From Trichococcus sp. K1Tr (GTDB taxonomy: Bacteria; Bacillota; Bacilli; Lactobacillales; Aerococcaceae): DNA of 64,000 nucleotides. A model generated the notes under the pieces. It ran no database searches. It was not told the origin of the DNA and saw only the letters and a list, made by a program, of their open reading frames with translations. Below are positions 10,450-21,088 of the stretch, piece after piece. Position 1 is the first letter of the stretch; every line of letters starts with the position of its first letter. The stretch covers positions 310,001-374,000 of the forward strand of contig NZ_JAQMHR010000001.1 in assembly GCF_028309625.1 (NCBI RefSeq), read 5' to 3'. The translations under genes and the position numbers were made by a program.

Positions 10450-10487
10450 ATTATAATCCTATTTCCCCGAAATGTAACCCCTTACAT
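10450..10487 (-). promoter_or_regulatory. pckA promoter with overlapping cre-like palindrome
   Basis: On the minus strand TTACAT (10472-10477), a 16-base spacer and TATAAT (10450-10455) form the promoter. The perfect inverted repeat ATGTAA-GGGG-TTACAT occupies 10472-10487 and covers the -35. It resembles a CcpA cre site (TGTAANCGNTTACA) except for the central C. Repressor binding is inferred. Confidence 0.6.
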
Positions 10488-10581
10488 ACCGAAATTAGCG
10501 AATATTTACTCTTTTTCTATAAAAAAAGTGTTGTTTGCCCTCATGTTAGTTACAAAAACTCTAACAGAATAGTCTAGGGAC

Positions 10582-10623
10582 AAAAAAAGAACCGATGCTG
10601 TGTTGTTTCCAACGCATCGGTTC
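10582..10623 (-). terminator. Terminator of the hrcA-grpE-dnaK-dnaJ operon
   Basis: A 10-bp stem GAACCGATGC/GCATCGGTTC with a 15-base loop is followed by seven T on the minus strand, right after dnaJ. Confidence 0.92.
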
Positions 10624-10634
10624 ATTCAGCAAAC

Positions 10635-11777
10635 TTATTTTTTATTTTTGAAGGCGTCCTTTACTTTATCAAAAAAATTGGCGTCATCTTCCACCAACGT
10701 ATCGCCGCCTGCTGCTGCGAATGCGCGGATTGCCTCTCTTTGCTTCTCGCTAAGGTTCTTCGGTGTGACGACAGTCACTTTGACGTGCTGATCACCATTT
10801 CCGGTTCCACGCAAGCGTGGCGCCCCTTTGCCTTTCAGGCGGAAATTCGTGCCCGTTTGTGTCCCGGCAGGAATCTTCAGCTTGACTTTTCCGTGCACGG
10901 TCGGCACTTCAATCTCATCACCCAAAGCTGCTTGGGCGAAGCTGATTGGAAGCGTGTAATGGATCTCTGTCCCTTCGCGATCGAAAATATCGCTTGGTTC
11001 CACTTGGAAAACGACATAGAGATCGCCATACGGGCCGCCATTGCTGCCGACTTCGCCTTGGCCGTTCAAGCGCATCTGTTGCCCATCGTCGACGCCTGGA
11101 GGGATGGTGACTGCCACAGAGTGGTCAGTTTCGACATGCCCACGTCCGTGGCACGTTGTACATTTATCCGTGATTTCCTTGCCTGTTCCGCCGCAGACAT
11201 CACAGACCGCTTGCGTCATTACGCGGCCGAAAGGCGTATTCCTTTCGACACCGACCGCTCCTGAACCATGACATTTCGAGCATGTTTTCGGTTGCGTGCC
11301 CGGTTTTGCTCCGGATCCACTGCAGGTTTTGCATTCTTCATCCCGTTTGTAACGGATGGTTTCTTTCTTACCGAAAATCGCTTCTTCGAATGTAAGGTGG
11401 ATACGGTACTGTAGATCAGAACCTTGACGGGGGGCATTCGGATTCCTGCCGCGACCGCCTCCGCCGCCGAAAAAGGAATCAAAGATATCTTCAAAACCGC
11501 CTGAGAAACCGCCGAAGCCGCCGCCACCATAACCGCCGCCTGCGCCGAAGTTGGGATCGGTGCTGGCATGGCCGTATTGGTCATAGGCCGCGCGTTTATT
11601 GCCGTCACTCAAGACTTCATAAGCCTCAGCAAGCTCCTTGAATTTGTCCTCTGCGCCCGCTTCTTTGTTGATATCCGGGTGGAACTTCTTGGAAAGTTTC
11701 CGGTAAGCTTTTTTTATCTCATCGTCTGTGGCATCCTTCGACACACCCAAGACATCGTAATAATCTCTTTTCGCCAT
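10635..11777 (-). CDS. dnaJ: Chaperone DnaJ (Hsp40)
   Basis: Co-chaperone that stimulates the DnaK ATPase. The 380-residue protein has the J domain with HPD (in KFHPDINKE), a Gly/Phe-rich stretch, four zinc-binding CxxCxGxG repeats ([32 protein letters not shown]) and the C-terminal substrate-binding region. The ATG at 11775-11777 is used because GGAGG lies 7-8 bases upstream and the protein then starts [11 protein letters not shown]; the longer open frame has no support. It is the last gene of the heat-shock operon, separated from dnaK by a stable hairpin. Confidence 0.98.
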   Translation of the reverse strand: MAKRDYYDVLGVSKDATDDEIKKAYRKLSKKFHPDINKEAGAEDKFKELAEAYEVLSDGNKRAAYDQYGHASTDPNFGAGGGYGGGGFGGFSGGFEDIFDSFFGGGGGRGRNPNAPRQGSDLQYRIHLTFEEAIFGKKETIRYKRDEECKTCSGSGAKPGTQPKTCSKCHGSGAVGVERNTPFGRVMTQAVCDVCGGTGKEITDKCTTCHGRGHVETDHSVAVTIPPGVDDGQQMRLNGQGEVGSNGGPYGDLYVVFQVEPSDIFDREGTEIHYTLPISFAQAALGDEIEVPTVHGKVKLKIPAGTQTGTNFRLKGKGAPRLRGTGNGDQHVKVTVVTPKNLSEKQREAIRAFAAAGGDTLVEDDANFFDKVKDAFKNKK

Positions 11778-11828
11778 TGTTTCGCCTCCATTGATTGGCT
11801 TCATCTGAACATTTTATCTCTATACAGT

Positions 11829-11865
11829 GAGAGAAGCCAATGCAGTTATGCGTTGGCTTCCTCTC
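11829..11865 (-). other. Stable hairpin between dnaK and dnaJ, without a U-tract
   Basis: GAGAGGAAGCCAA pairs with TTGGCTTCTCTC (one bulge) and the loop can pair further (GCA with TGC). On the minus strand it is not followed by T residues, so it is unlike a normal terminator. An RNA processing or stability role in the operon mRNA is inferred. Confidence 0.6.
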
Positions 11866-11876
11866 GTTAGAGTTGA

Positions 11877-13724
<1,848 letters not shown>

Positions 13725-13742
13725 TTATGTTTATCAATAAAA

Positions 13743-14279
13743 TTATTCTGCCACAATAACCATTGCGGGTCTTAAAACGCGTTCTTTCAAAGTGTAGCCT
13801 TTTTGGACTACCGCAACGACTGTATCAGGCGCTTGACCTTCAGCAGCCGGCTGCATTTGAATGGATTGATGGAAATTCGGATCGAAAGGCTGGTCGATCG
13901 GATCGATTGGAGAAATCCCTTCTTTGGCGAAAGCTTCCGTGAATAGGTTCATGACCATTTCCAACCCTTTTTTCAGGTTCAAAGATTTTTCATCTTCCAC
14001 TTCAATCGCTAATGCACGCTCCAGACTGTCCATCACCGGCAACAATTCCTGTGCCAATGACTGGGAACGGAATTTCGCCGCATCCTGTCTTTCTTTCGCG
14101 TTGCGCTTCTGGATATTGGCAAGTTCAGCCTGCAGGCGCAACAAGCGGTCTTCCGTTTCGGACAAGGTTGCTTTCAAGGTTTCAACCTCACTTGCTTCCG
14201 TAACCGTCTCTTGACCCTCGACAACCGTTGTATCAACGGTCGCTTGTTCCTGGTCCACTAATTCTTCGTTATTGTCCAC
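13743..14279 (-). CDS. grpE: Nucleotide exchange factor GrpE
   Basis: Releases ADP from DnaK. The 178-residue product has an acidic N-terminus, a long coiled-coil region (about 35-85) and the C-terminal beta domain ending RPAMVIVAE. The start is a GTG at 14277-14279, chosen because AAAGGAG lies 8 bases upstream and no nearby ATG fits. It follows hrcA by about 22 bases and precedes dnaK. Confidence 0.96.
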   Translation of the reverse strand: MDNNEELVDQEQATVDTTVVEGQETVTEASEVETLKATLSETEDRLLRLQAELANIQKRNAKERQDAAKFRSQSLAQELLPVMDSLERALAIEVEDEKSLNLKKGLEMVMNLFTEAFAKEGISPIDPIDQPFDPNFHQSIQMQPAAEGQAPDTVVAVVQKGYTLKERVLRPAMVIVAE

Positions 14280-14301
14280 TTCAAAATCTCCTTTGTCGTG
14301 C

Positions 14302-15336
14302 TTATTTGTTCAGATCATTCAAGCTATCAGAAAGTTCGTAACGCATAAATTTCATGATACTGATCATTTTTTGATAAGGCATATTGGTTGGCCCCAGTAA
14401 TGCAATCAGGCCCTTACCGTTGCCGGCCGTGTCATAGGTAGCCGTGATCAGGCTAAAATTATGCAACAGCTCATTGTCCAATTCCGTTCCGATCTTGACG
14501 CCGACGCCATCGTTGGGGTTAGAAAAAAGCGCATGGATGTCCGGAGACCCATTCAGCATGCTTAAAATGGCTTTGACTTTATTCTTGTCCATCGTCGCAT
14601 CCAAATGGTTCAGGAGGTTCATGCTGCCGCCTACATGGAAGCGGTCATGCTCCAACTTCGCCACGATGTCATTGAAGATCGCTGTGAAATCGATTTTTGC
14701 ATCGACGTACTTCCGGATAATCACCGGAATGTCCGTTTGCAGTTTGATGAATACTTCCTGCAGCGTGCGGCCTACAAGTTCCTGATTGAAGATGTTGACG
14801 ATTTTTTCTATCTCAGAGGCTGAGAAGCCTGGCGAAACAGAAAAAATCTGATTTTCCACATGCCCTTTATCAGTCACCAAGATGGCCATCACATGGCCTT
14901 CATTGAGTGCGACCAATCGGAATCCCGTCAATCGGCTGTCCTTTGTTTCGGGGCCGATCGCCAAAGCGGTATAATTCGTCAAAAAGGACAGCATTTCAGC
15001 TGATTTTTCGACGACCTGCTGCACTTCCCGGTAAGGATTCTGAAAACCATGCTTGATCGTCTGTTTGACGTCGTCAGCGACTTCTTCGCTTTCTTTGCCC
15101 AAAAGTTGATCGACATAGTAACGGTAGCCTTGGATGGACGGTATCCTGCCGGATGAAGAATGCATTTTTTCCAGGAAGCCCAGTTCTTCGATCCGCATCA
15201 TTTCGTTACGGATCGTGGCGGAACTCAAGGACAAAGCTGATTCCTTAAGAAGCGTCTTCGAACCGATCGGCTCCTCGAATTCGATGTAATGCCTGACAAT
15301 TAAATCCAAAATTAGCAACTGTCTTTCTGTTAACAA
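14302..15336 (-). CDS. hrcA: Heat-inducible transcription repressor HrcA
   Basis: Represses its own operon by binding CIRCE; activity depends on the GroEL chaperonin in Bacilli. The protein has an N-terminal winged helix (RQLLILDLIVRHY ... SSATIRNEM) and the HrcA dimerisation and inserted domains, 344 residues in all. I choose a TTG start at 15334-15336: GAGGTGA lies 5 bases upstream and the protein then begins MLTERQLLILD, as B. subtilis HrcA does. The longer GTG start at 15345 lies inside that ribosome binding site. It is the first gene after the CIRCE promoter. Confidence 0.96.
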   Translation of the reverse strand: MLTERQLLILDLIVRHYIEFEEPIGSKTLLKESALSLSSATIRNEMMRIEELGFLEKMHSSSGRIPSIQGYRYYVDQLLGKESEEVADDVKQTIKHGFQNPYREVQQVVEKSAEMLSFLTNYTALAIGPETKDSRLTGFRLVALNEGHVMAILVTDKGHVENQIFSVSPGFSASEIEKIVNIFNQELVGRTLQEVFIKLQTDIPVIIRKYVDAKIDFTAIFNDIVAKLEHDRFHVGGSMNLLNHLDATMDKNKVKAILSMLNGSPDIHALFSNPNDGVGVKIGTELDNELLHNFSLITATYDTAGNGKGLIALLGPTNMPYQKMISIMKFMRYELSDSLNDLNK

Positions 15337-15351
15337 GATTTTCACCTCACT

Positions 15352-15378
15352 TTAGCACTTGACCATAATGAGTGCTAA
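15352..15378. promoter_or_regulatory. CIRCE operator of the hrcA operon
   Basis: TTAGCACTT-N9-GAGTGCTAA matches the CIRCE consensus TTAGCACTC-N9-GAGTGCTAA with one mismatch. It lies between the promoter -10 and the hrcA ribosome binding site, the standard place for HrcA repression. Confidence 0.96.
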
Positions 15379-15387
15379 CCATAAATA

Positions 15388-15416
15388 AATTTATCACGGG
15401 TTACAGGCTTTGTCAA
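15388..15416 (-). promoter_or_regulatory. Sigma-A promoter of the hrcA operon
   Basis: Minus strand consensus TTGACA (15411-15416), 17-base spacer, TAAATT (15388-15393). Confidence 0.9.
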
Positions 15417-15472
15417 CGGAATACAATCATTTTTCATAACATTATCGGCACCCCACTGGCATCGAACGCATT

Positions 15473-16603
15473 TCACATCAAGAAAGAACGGAATACTTCA
15501 TTGCCGAGGAAAACACCTCTTTGGGTCAAGCGGATCCTGTCGCCATCGACCAGCAGCAATCCGTCCGCAACCAAATCCGCGATGACGGCAGCATACTGGT
15601 CCAACAGCGGAGTCTGGAATTTATCGGCAAAATGTTTTTGGCTGACGCCAACCATCGTACGCAGACCCAGAATCATTTCTTCTTCCATCTGTTCCTGTTT
15701 CGACAACCGCTGTTGCCGGATGATCGGCAGATTATTTTCGCGCAATGGCGCCAGATACTGCTGGATCGGTCCATGATTGTGGTAGCGGATCCCATCGATA
15801 TAGCCGTGGGCACCTGCCCCGAAACCGAAATAGGACTCATTTTTCCAATAAGTGAGATTGTGCTGGGATTCATAGCCCGGCAACGCAAAGTTGGAGATTT
15901 CGTATTGATTCCTGCCGTTTTTTGACATCGTCTCGATGGCAAGGGCGTACATATCGGCCTCTGTGTCTTCCGAAGGCAACGGCAGTTTCCCCTGACGCAT
16001 CAAGTTGTAGAAAACCGTTTTATTCTCGAGGATCAAAGCGTAGATCGAGTAATGCGGCAAATCCAATTCCAAGGCTTTTTTCAGACTGTCTTCAAAATCG
16101 GCCATCGTTTGGTTCGGCAGGCGGAAGATCAGATCGATGGTCATGTTTTCGAATCCGGCTCTGCGGGCATCGGCCACAGAAGTGTACACTTGCTCGGCTG
16201 TATGGATGCGGCCGATTTTTTTCAGGATGTCGTTATTGAATGATTGGACCCCCATGCTCAAACGGTTGACCCCATAATCACGCATGATCTTCAGCTTCTC
16301 GAAAGAAATACTTTCGGGATTGGCTTCCATCGTGAACTCGGCGCCTTTCGGCAAGGAATAAGTGGTTCGGATTCCGTTCAAAAGCTTCTCCAGCTGGCGC
16401 TCATTCAATGTCGTTGGTGTGCCGCCGCCGATATAGAACGTGCTGATTTCTTCTTTGGGATGTCGCTGCTTCGACAGCTGCATTTCCTTTATCAATGCAT
16501 CCACATATTCATCGACCGGCTGGCCTTCCAAGAACACTTTGTTGAAATCGCAATAGAAACAGATGTGTTCGCAGAAAGGGATGTGCAAATAAGCCGCTGC
16601 CAT
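15473..16603 (-). CDS. hemW: Radical SAM heme chaperone HemW
   Basis: A radical SAM protein once annotated as oxygen-independent coproporphyrinogen oxidase. Proteins of this length (376 residues) with an N-terminal HIPFCEHICFYCDF motif (CxxxCxxC for the 4Fe-4S cluster) are HemW, which binds and delivers heme. GGGTPT follows in the expected place, and the C-terminal HemN-type domain is present. The ATG is one base beyond the ribF stop, giving tight translational coupling. No terminator separates it from the hrcA promoter. No heme synthesis gene is in the window, so the heme would have to come from elsewhere. Confidence 0.92.
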   Translation of the reverse strand: MAAAYLHIPFCEHICFYCDFNKVFLEGQPVDEYVDALIKEMQLSKQRHPKEEISTFYIGGGTPTTLNERQLEKLLNGIRTTYSLPKGAEFTMEANPESISFEKLKIMRDYGVNRLSMGVQSFNNDILKKIGRIHTAEQVYTSVADARRAGFENMTIDLIFRLPNQTMADFEDSLKKALELDLPHYSIYALILENKTVFYNLMRQGKLPLPSEDTEADMYALAIETMSKNGRNQYEISNFALPGYESQHNLTYWKNESYFGFGAGAHGYIDGIRYHNHGPIQQYLAPLRENNLPIIRQQRLSKQEQMEEEMILGLRTMVGVSQKHFADKFQTPLLDQYAAVIADLVADGLLLVDGDRIRLTQRGVFLGNEVFRSFLM

Positions 16604-17566
16604 TTAGAGTGTCACCTCATCCAATGGGTGTTCCTCAAAATAGGCGATTGTATCTGCTTCATCACTTTTAAGCTGCGCGATCAGTTGGTCGACGCCTGAA
16701 AATTTGATTTCGCTGCGGATAAAATGATGCCATCTGACAGTTACATCCTCACCGTAGATCATTTTATCGAAGTCCAGTATATATACTTCCACGGTTTTAT
16801 CGCGGCCAGCTTCAAAAGTGATGTTGTGGCCGATTGAAGCCGTGCCGCGGTACCAGGTTCCGTTCACTCTGATGCTCACGATGTATACGCCGTTCCTAGG
16901 CAAGCGTGTGTGTTTTTCGGTCTGGATATTGGCAGTCGGGAAACCCAATAGTCTGCCTCGCGCATCGCCATGGATGACCGTGCCGTCGATCTGATAGATA
17001 TAGCCTAAGTATGCATTCGCTTTTTCCATATTTCCCTCGGCTAATGCTTCCCGGATATGCGTGGAGCTGATTTTTTCGGCTTCGTTCTTCAATTCGGCAA
17101 CTTCGATGACTTCGAAGCGGCCCTTTGCATAATTCACCAATTGCTTCATATCCGCGATTTCTCTGGGCCCATAGGTGTAATCGAAACCGGCAACGACTGC
17201 GGCAGCATGTAGGCCGCTGATGTATTGGTCGACAAATTCCTGCGGTCTCAAAGAGGCAAAGGCAGATGTGAATGAGATGACGAAGAAATAATCAACGCCC
17301 AAGCTTTCGAATATTTCGGCTTTGCGGTTGACGGTCGACAAGTACTGCATCGTTTCCGGGTTCATCTTCTGGAAAACGATGCTCGGATGATGATTGAAGC
17401 TCATGACGGCAAGTTTGAGGTTCTTCTTTTCGGCAATTTCCTTTGCCCTTTTAATCACTTCTTGATGTCCTCGATGGACGCCGTCAAAGTATCCCAACGC
17501 CAACACGACTTGCTCGTCCGGTATCAGTTTTTGGTCATAGGGATGATGTATATGCATTATTTCCAT
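16604..17566 (-). CDS. ribF: Bifunctional riboflavin kinase / FMN adenylyltransferase
   Basis: Converts riboflavin to FMN and then FAD. The N-terminal nucleotidyltransferase part has LGYFDGVHRGHQEVI (HxGH type) and the C-terminal flavokinase part has GRLLGFPTANI. I place the start at the ATG at 17564-17566 (MEIMHIHHPYDQ, 320 residues), with AAGGAG 11 bases upstream. The open frame continues upstream through the truB end but without homology. It lies between truB and hemW in one operon and would process riboflavin imported by RibU at 55 kb. Confidence 0.95.
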   Translation of the reverse strand: MEIMHIHHPYDQKLIPDEQVVLALGYFDGVHRGHQEVIKRAKEIAEKKNLKLAVMSFNHHPSIVFQKMNPETMQYLSTVNRKAEIFESLGVDYFFVISFTSAFASLRPQEFVDQYISGLHAAAVVAGFDYTYGPREIADMKQLVNYAKGRFEVIEVAELKNEAEKISSTHIREALAEGNMEKANAYLGYIYQIDGTVIHGDARGRLLGFPTANIQTEKHTRLPRNGVYIVSIRVNGTWYRGTASIGHNITFEAGRDKTVEVYILDFDKMIYGEDVTVRWHHFIRSEIKFSGVDQLIAQLKSDEADTIAYFEEHPLDEVTL

Positions 17567-17588
17567 TGCTAAGGCAACTCCTTGGTGT

Positions 17589-18500
17589 TTATGATAGGAA
17601 CATTTTTCTGGGTTTGATGAAACCGGATTTGGTCGGATGCGGTTCGTACATCGCCACGATTTTGCCCTGGTGGGTGAACAAAACGGGGGCTTCCATGGTT
17701 TCGAATGGTCCCTCTTTAGGAAGAACCGCACCATTTTTCACCTTATCCCACAGTTCATCGTCAAGCGCAATCTGATGATACGTTTCGAATACCGAGTCTA
17801 TCGGCTTCAGATGCGCGTCAATTTCGTTGTTTGCCATTGCTTCAGCCACTTGCTGCAGCGTGAGGCAATCATCCTTCGTGAAGGATCCGCTCATCGTGCG
17901 CGTCAGGCTGGACATGTACGCCGGATAACCCAATGATGCGCCCAAATCGACAGCCAAGGTCCGCACATAGGTCCCTTTTCCGCAAGTTACCCGGAAGCTC
18001 CAGGACATTGTTTGCTCTTCCGCATGATAGACGGGTTCTGAAATCCGCTCGAAACTCATGACGTGGATGCTTCTTTGCGGCCTTTCGACGGTCAAACCTT
18101 TGCGGGCGTATTCGTACAGCCTTTTTCCGTTCACCTTGACCGCGGAATACATCGGAGGAACTTGGATGCTTTCGCCAACCATGGCTTCCATCGCAGCATC
18201 GATTTCAGCCAAAGACAGGTCTTGCGCAACCGGCGCCTTCGCGATCGTTTCGCCTTGGCTGTCCTCAGTCGTTGTGGCGACACCGATAGTGATTTCCCCT
18301 TCGTAAGCTTTGTCCGTGTCAGTCAAAAATTCGACGACTTTGGTGGCTTTTCCGATGCAGATCGGCAAAACGCCATCAACTTCCGGATCCAGTGTACCGG
18401 TATGCCCCACTTTTTTAGTTTTCAGTATTTTTCTAAGTTTGAATACGCAGTCGTGACTTGTCATGCCGCGTTCTTTCCATAAAGGTAATATTCCGTCCAT
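17589..18500 (-). CDS. truB: tRNA pseudouridine(55) synthase
   Basis: Makes pseudouridine 55 in the T-arm of tRNAs. The 303-residue protein starts MDGILPLWKERGMTSHDCV and has the catalytic motif GHTGTLDPEVDGVLP, whose aspartate is the nucleophile; the C-terminal PUA-like domain is present. The ribosome binding site is weak (AGG about 12 bases before ATG). It is the first gene of truB-ribF-hemW and faces degV across a divergent promoter region. Confidence 0.97.
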   Translation of the reverse strand: MDGILPLWKERGMTSHDCVFKLRKILKTKKVGHTGTLDPEVDGVLPICIGKATKVVEFLTDTDKAYEGEITIGVATTTEDSQGETIAKAPVAQDLSLAEIDAAMEAMVGESIQVPPMYSAVKVNGKRLYEYARKGLTVERPQRSIHVMSFERISEPVYHAEEQTMSWSFRVTCGKGTYVRTLAVDLGASLGYPAYMSSLTRTMSGSFTKDDCLTLQQVAEAMANNEIDAHLKPIDSVFETYHQIALDDELWDKVKNGAVLPKEGPFETMEAPVLFTHQGKIVAMYEPHPTKSGFIKPRKMFLS

Positions 18501-18534
18501 ATGTCTGTAACCTACTTTCTTCTACAACTAACCT

Positions 18535-18543
18535 ATTATAGCA
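18535..18543 (-). promoter_or_regulatory. Extended -10 promoter of truB
   Basis: Minus strand TGCTATAAT, a consensus -10 with upstream TG, about 35 bases before truB. There is no clear -35. Confidence 0.6.
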
Positions 18544-18610
18544 TAATCTATTCTACACGAAAAAACATCAACATTAGAAGAATATGCTTACAATCATAGT
18601 GATAACTGCG

Positions 18611-18638
18611 TTACTTTTCCTGGAAAATCTGCTATGCT
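18611..18638 (+). promoter_or_regulatory. Promoter of degV
   Basis: TTACTT (18611-18616), a 16-base spacer, TATGCT (18633-18638), about 35 bases before the degV ATG. Confidence 0.5.
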
Positions 18639-18672
18639 TAAGGAAATAAGACTGCAATGAAGGAGAATCATC

Positions 18673-19524
18673 ATGCCAAACTTCAAAATTGTGACCGATT
18701 CCACAACGGAATTGTCCGCAGAAGAAATTGACAGATATGGAATCACCGTAATCCCGCTTTCATCCATGATCGATAACGTGCTGTATTACGACGGCGTCAC
18801 CATAACCAAACCCGAGTTTCTTGAAAAAATGATGAACAGCAAGGAATTGCCAAAATCATCCCAACCAGCCATGGGCACATTTTTGGATAAATATAACGAA
18901 TTGACGGCTGATGGCAGCGAAGTTTTGTCCATCCATGTAACCGAAACACTGAGCGGAACCGTGAATTCTGCTCACCAGGCGGCTAAACTAGCCCATGGCA
19001 AAGTCACCGTCATCGATTCGAAGTTTTGTGCCAGAGCCGCCGCCTTTCAAGTATTGGAAGCGGCCCAGTGTGCCGCTGAAGGATTGACAGTGGCGGAAGC
19101 ATTGCCTCGGGTCACTGCCGTCAAGGATCGCACCCTGCTTTACATCTGCATCGTCAACCTGGAAAACATGGTCAAAGGCGGACGCATCGGAAAAACGATG
19201 GGCCGCATCACAACGCTGCTGAACATCAAAGCCAACCTGAAAATGATCGACGGCGCATTGACTACCGACATCAAAGGCCGCGGCACAAAAGCAATCGTCA
19301 AGCGCTACGAAGAGATCATCGGAGAGCTGAAGCAGAAATACCTGGATGTTGAAGCAATCGGCATCACACACGTCGGCCTGTCGGAATATTCGAACCAAAT
19401 CATCGACATGCTGAAGGCTGCGTTCCCCAACGCCCAGATGTACACGTCCTACGCCAGCGCCAGCGTCATGACCCACGCCGGCCCCGAAGCCGTATCCCTC
19501 CAATTCCTGATGAAAAACAAATGA
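18673..19524 (+). CDS. DegV family fatty-acid-binding protein
   Basis: DegV/FakB proteins bind a fatty acid and present it to the kinase FakA for phosphorylation and use in phospholipids. The 283-residue protein starts with the family motif KIVTDSTTELS and has the expected length and a conserved MVKGGRIGKTMG segment. An AAGGAG ribosome binding site precedes the ATG. It is the only plus-strand gene in the first 31 kb. No FakA gene is in the window, and the specific lipid cannot be inferred. Confidence 0.92.
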   Translation: MPNFKIVTDSTTELSAEEIDRYGITVIPLSSMIDNVLYYDGVTITKPEFLEKMMNSKELPKSSQPAMGTFLDKYNELTADGSEVLSIHVTETLSGTVNSAHQAAKLAHGKVTVIDSKFCARAAAFQVLEAAQCAAEGLTVAEALPRVTAVKDRTLLYICIVNLENMVKGGRIGKTMGRITTLLNIKANLKMIDGALTTDIKGRGTKAIVKRYEEIIGELKQKYLDVEAIGITHVGLSEYSNQIIDMLKAAFPNAQMYTSYASASVMTHAGPEAVSLQFLMKNK

Positions 19525-19525
19525 A

Positions 19526-19567
19526 AAAAATGCCGCTATCTCCCGAATGGGAAATAGCGGCATTTTT
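19526..19567. terminator. Bidirectional terminator between degV and the DUF1294 gene
   Basis: AAAAATGCCGCTAT pairs with ATAGCGGCATTTTT, with a small internal mismatch. There are A/T runs on both sides, so it can serve the convergent genes. Confidence 0.92.
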
Positions 19568-19572
19568 TGTTT

Positions 19573-19836
19573 TCATAGGTATAAGAAGTAGGATGTTATT
19601 CCTGTTAAAACAGTTCCCAAAGCGAAGACTACCTTGAAACTCAGGTGTTTCGTCTTATGGCGGAAGTGATGCATCCCCAGCAGTCCGCCCAGGCCGCCAC
19701 CGAAAAATCCGAGCAGGAGCAGATTGCGTTCCGGTATGCGCCAAGCTTTTTGCCGCGCTTTCTTTTTATCGATGCCCATCAAAATGAATAGCACGAGGTT
19801 CGCCAGGATGAAGTAAACGAGCACTGGATTTCTCAT
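19573..19836 (-). CDS. DUF1294 small membrane protein
   Basis: An 87-residue protein with two or three hydrophobic segments (about residues 5-21, 40-55 and 67-86) separated by a basic loop MGIDKKKARQKAWRIPE and a glycine-rich GGGLGGLLGM patch followed by HHFRHKT. This pattern is that of the DUF1294 family, whose function is unknown. Its ATG overlaps the pepT stop by 4 bases (ATGA), so it is translationally coupled to pepT. Confidence 0.85.
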   Translation of the reverse strand: MRNPVLVYFILANLVLFILMGIDKKKARQKAWRIPERNLLLLGFFGGGLGGLLGMHHFRHKTKHLSFKVVFALGTVLTGITSYFLYL

Positions 19837-21074
19837 TGTTCTCCGTATCCTTGACTTTGTCTGATGATTTCCACGATGACCGCAACGGCCTTTTCCATTG
19901 ATTGGACAGACACAAATTCGTAACGTCCGTGGAAATTTTCTCCCCCGGCAAAAATATTCGGAGTGGGCAGACCCATGAAGGACAGCTTGGATCCGTCCGT
20001 CCCGCCGCGGATCGGTTCGATGATCGGGGTGATCCCCACTGACTTCATCGCTGCTTCCGCCAAATCGACTGGACGCATATCCTCTTTCAGCACTTCACCC
20101 ATGTTGTAGTACTGATCGTGCATTTCGATGGTGATGCGTTCTTCAGTCAATTCCTTGTTCATGCGTTCAGCCAGCGTAAGCATGGTCGTTTTCCTGTTCT
20201 CAAAAAGCTCCTTGTCATGGTCCCTGATGATGTAGGTCATCTTGCTTTCTTCCACATTGCCTTCAATGCCCAACAGATGATAGAACCCTTCGCGCTTTTC
20301 GGTTTGTTCAGGCACTTCATTTTGCGGCAAAGCGCTATCGTACGCGATGGCCAATTTGATTGCATTCACCATCGTGTCCTTGGCAGTGCCTGGATGCACA
20401 TTTTTGCCATGGATCGTCACAATAGCTTGCGCTGCATTGAAGCTTTCAAATTCAAGTTCTCCCAATGGTCCGCCATCCATCGTATAGGCAAAATCGCAGC
20501 CGAAGCCAGCCACATCAAAAAGATCAGCTCCACGGCCGATTTCCTCATCCGGTCCGAAAGCGACTTTGATGTCCCCGTGTTCCAAATTATCCGCTGCTTT
20601 TATTGTTTCCAACGCTGTGATGATTTCGGCGATGCCGGCTTTGTCGTCCGCACCCAGCAACGTTTTCCCGTCAGTAGTGATCAAAGTCTGGCCGATGTAG
20701 TTCTTCAAAGAAGGAAAGTCCTTCGGTGAAAGAATCAGCTGTGTTTCAGCATCCAAGATCAGATCGTTGCCAGCATAATGGTCCCAAATAAGCGGATTGA
20801 CATGGGCTGCTTCAAAATCAGCTGTATCCATATGGGCGATGAACCCGATTACAGGGAACGCTTTTTCGGAGTTGCGCGGCAAAAGTGCCGTCACGAAGCC
20901 ATTGGAAGGATTGTATTGGATATCCGAAAGTCCGATGGCTTCCAGTTCTGGAATCAAAACAGTTTTTGCGAATTCCACCTGATTTTGGGTAGAAGGCACT
21001 GTCGGGCTTTTTTCATCCGATCTTGTCTCGAATTTAACGTATTTCAAAAAACGGTCCACTAATTTTCCTTGCAT
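19833..21074 (-). CDS. pepT: Peptidase T (tripeptide aminopeptidase)
   Basis: Cytoplasmic zinc M20 peptidase that removes the N-terminal residue of tripeptides. The 413-residue protein has the metal-site motifs IAHMDTAD, GADDKAGIAEI and DEEIGRGAD, and the C-terminal RGGTDGSKLSFMGLPTPN typical of PepT. GAGAGG precedes the ATG. It follows nif3 by 14 bases in the trmK-nif3-pepT-DUF1294 cluster. Confidence 0.97.
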   Translation of the reverse strand: MQGKLVDRFLKYVKFETRSDEKSPTVPSTQNQVEFAKTVLIPELEAIGLSDIQYNPSNGFVTALLPRNSEKAFPVIGFIAHMDTADFEAAHVNPLIWDHYAGNDLILDAETQLILSPKDFPSLKNYIGQTLITTDGKTLLGADDKAGIAEIITALETIKAADNLEHGDIKVAFGPDEEIGRGADLFDVAGFGCDFAYTMDGGPLGELEFESFNAAQAIVTIHGKNVHPGTAKDTMVNAIKLAIAYDSALPQNEVPEQTEKREGFYHLLGIEGNVEESKMTYIIRDHDKELFENRKTTMLTLAERMNKELTEERITIEMHDQYYNMGEVLKEDMRPVDLAEAAMKSVGITPIIEPIRGGTDGSKLSFMGLPTPNIFAGGENFHGRYEFVSVQSMEKAVAVIVEIIRQSQGYGEQ

Positions 21075-21088
21075 TCATTGACATCCTC

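Noticed and set aside
11219-11608. Alanine/proline-rich frame inside dnaJ
   Set aside because: It is the Gly-rich and zinc-finger region of dnaJ read in another frame.
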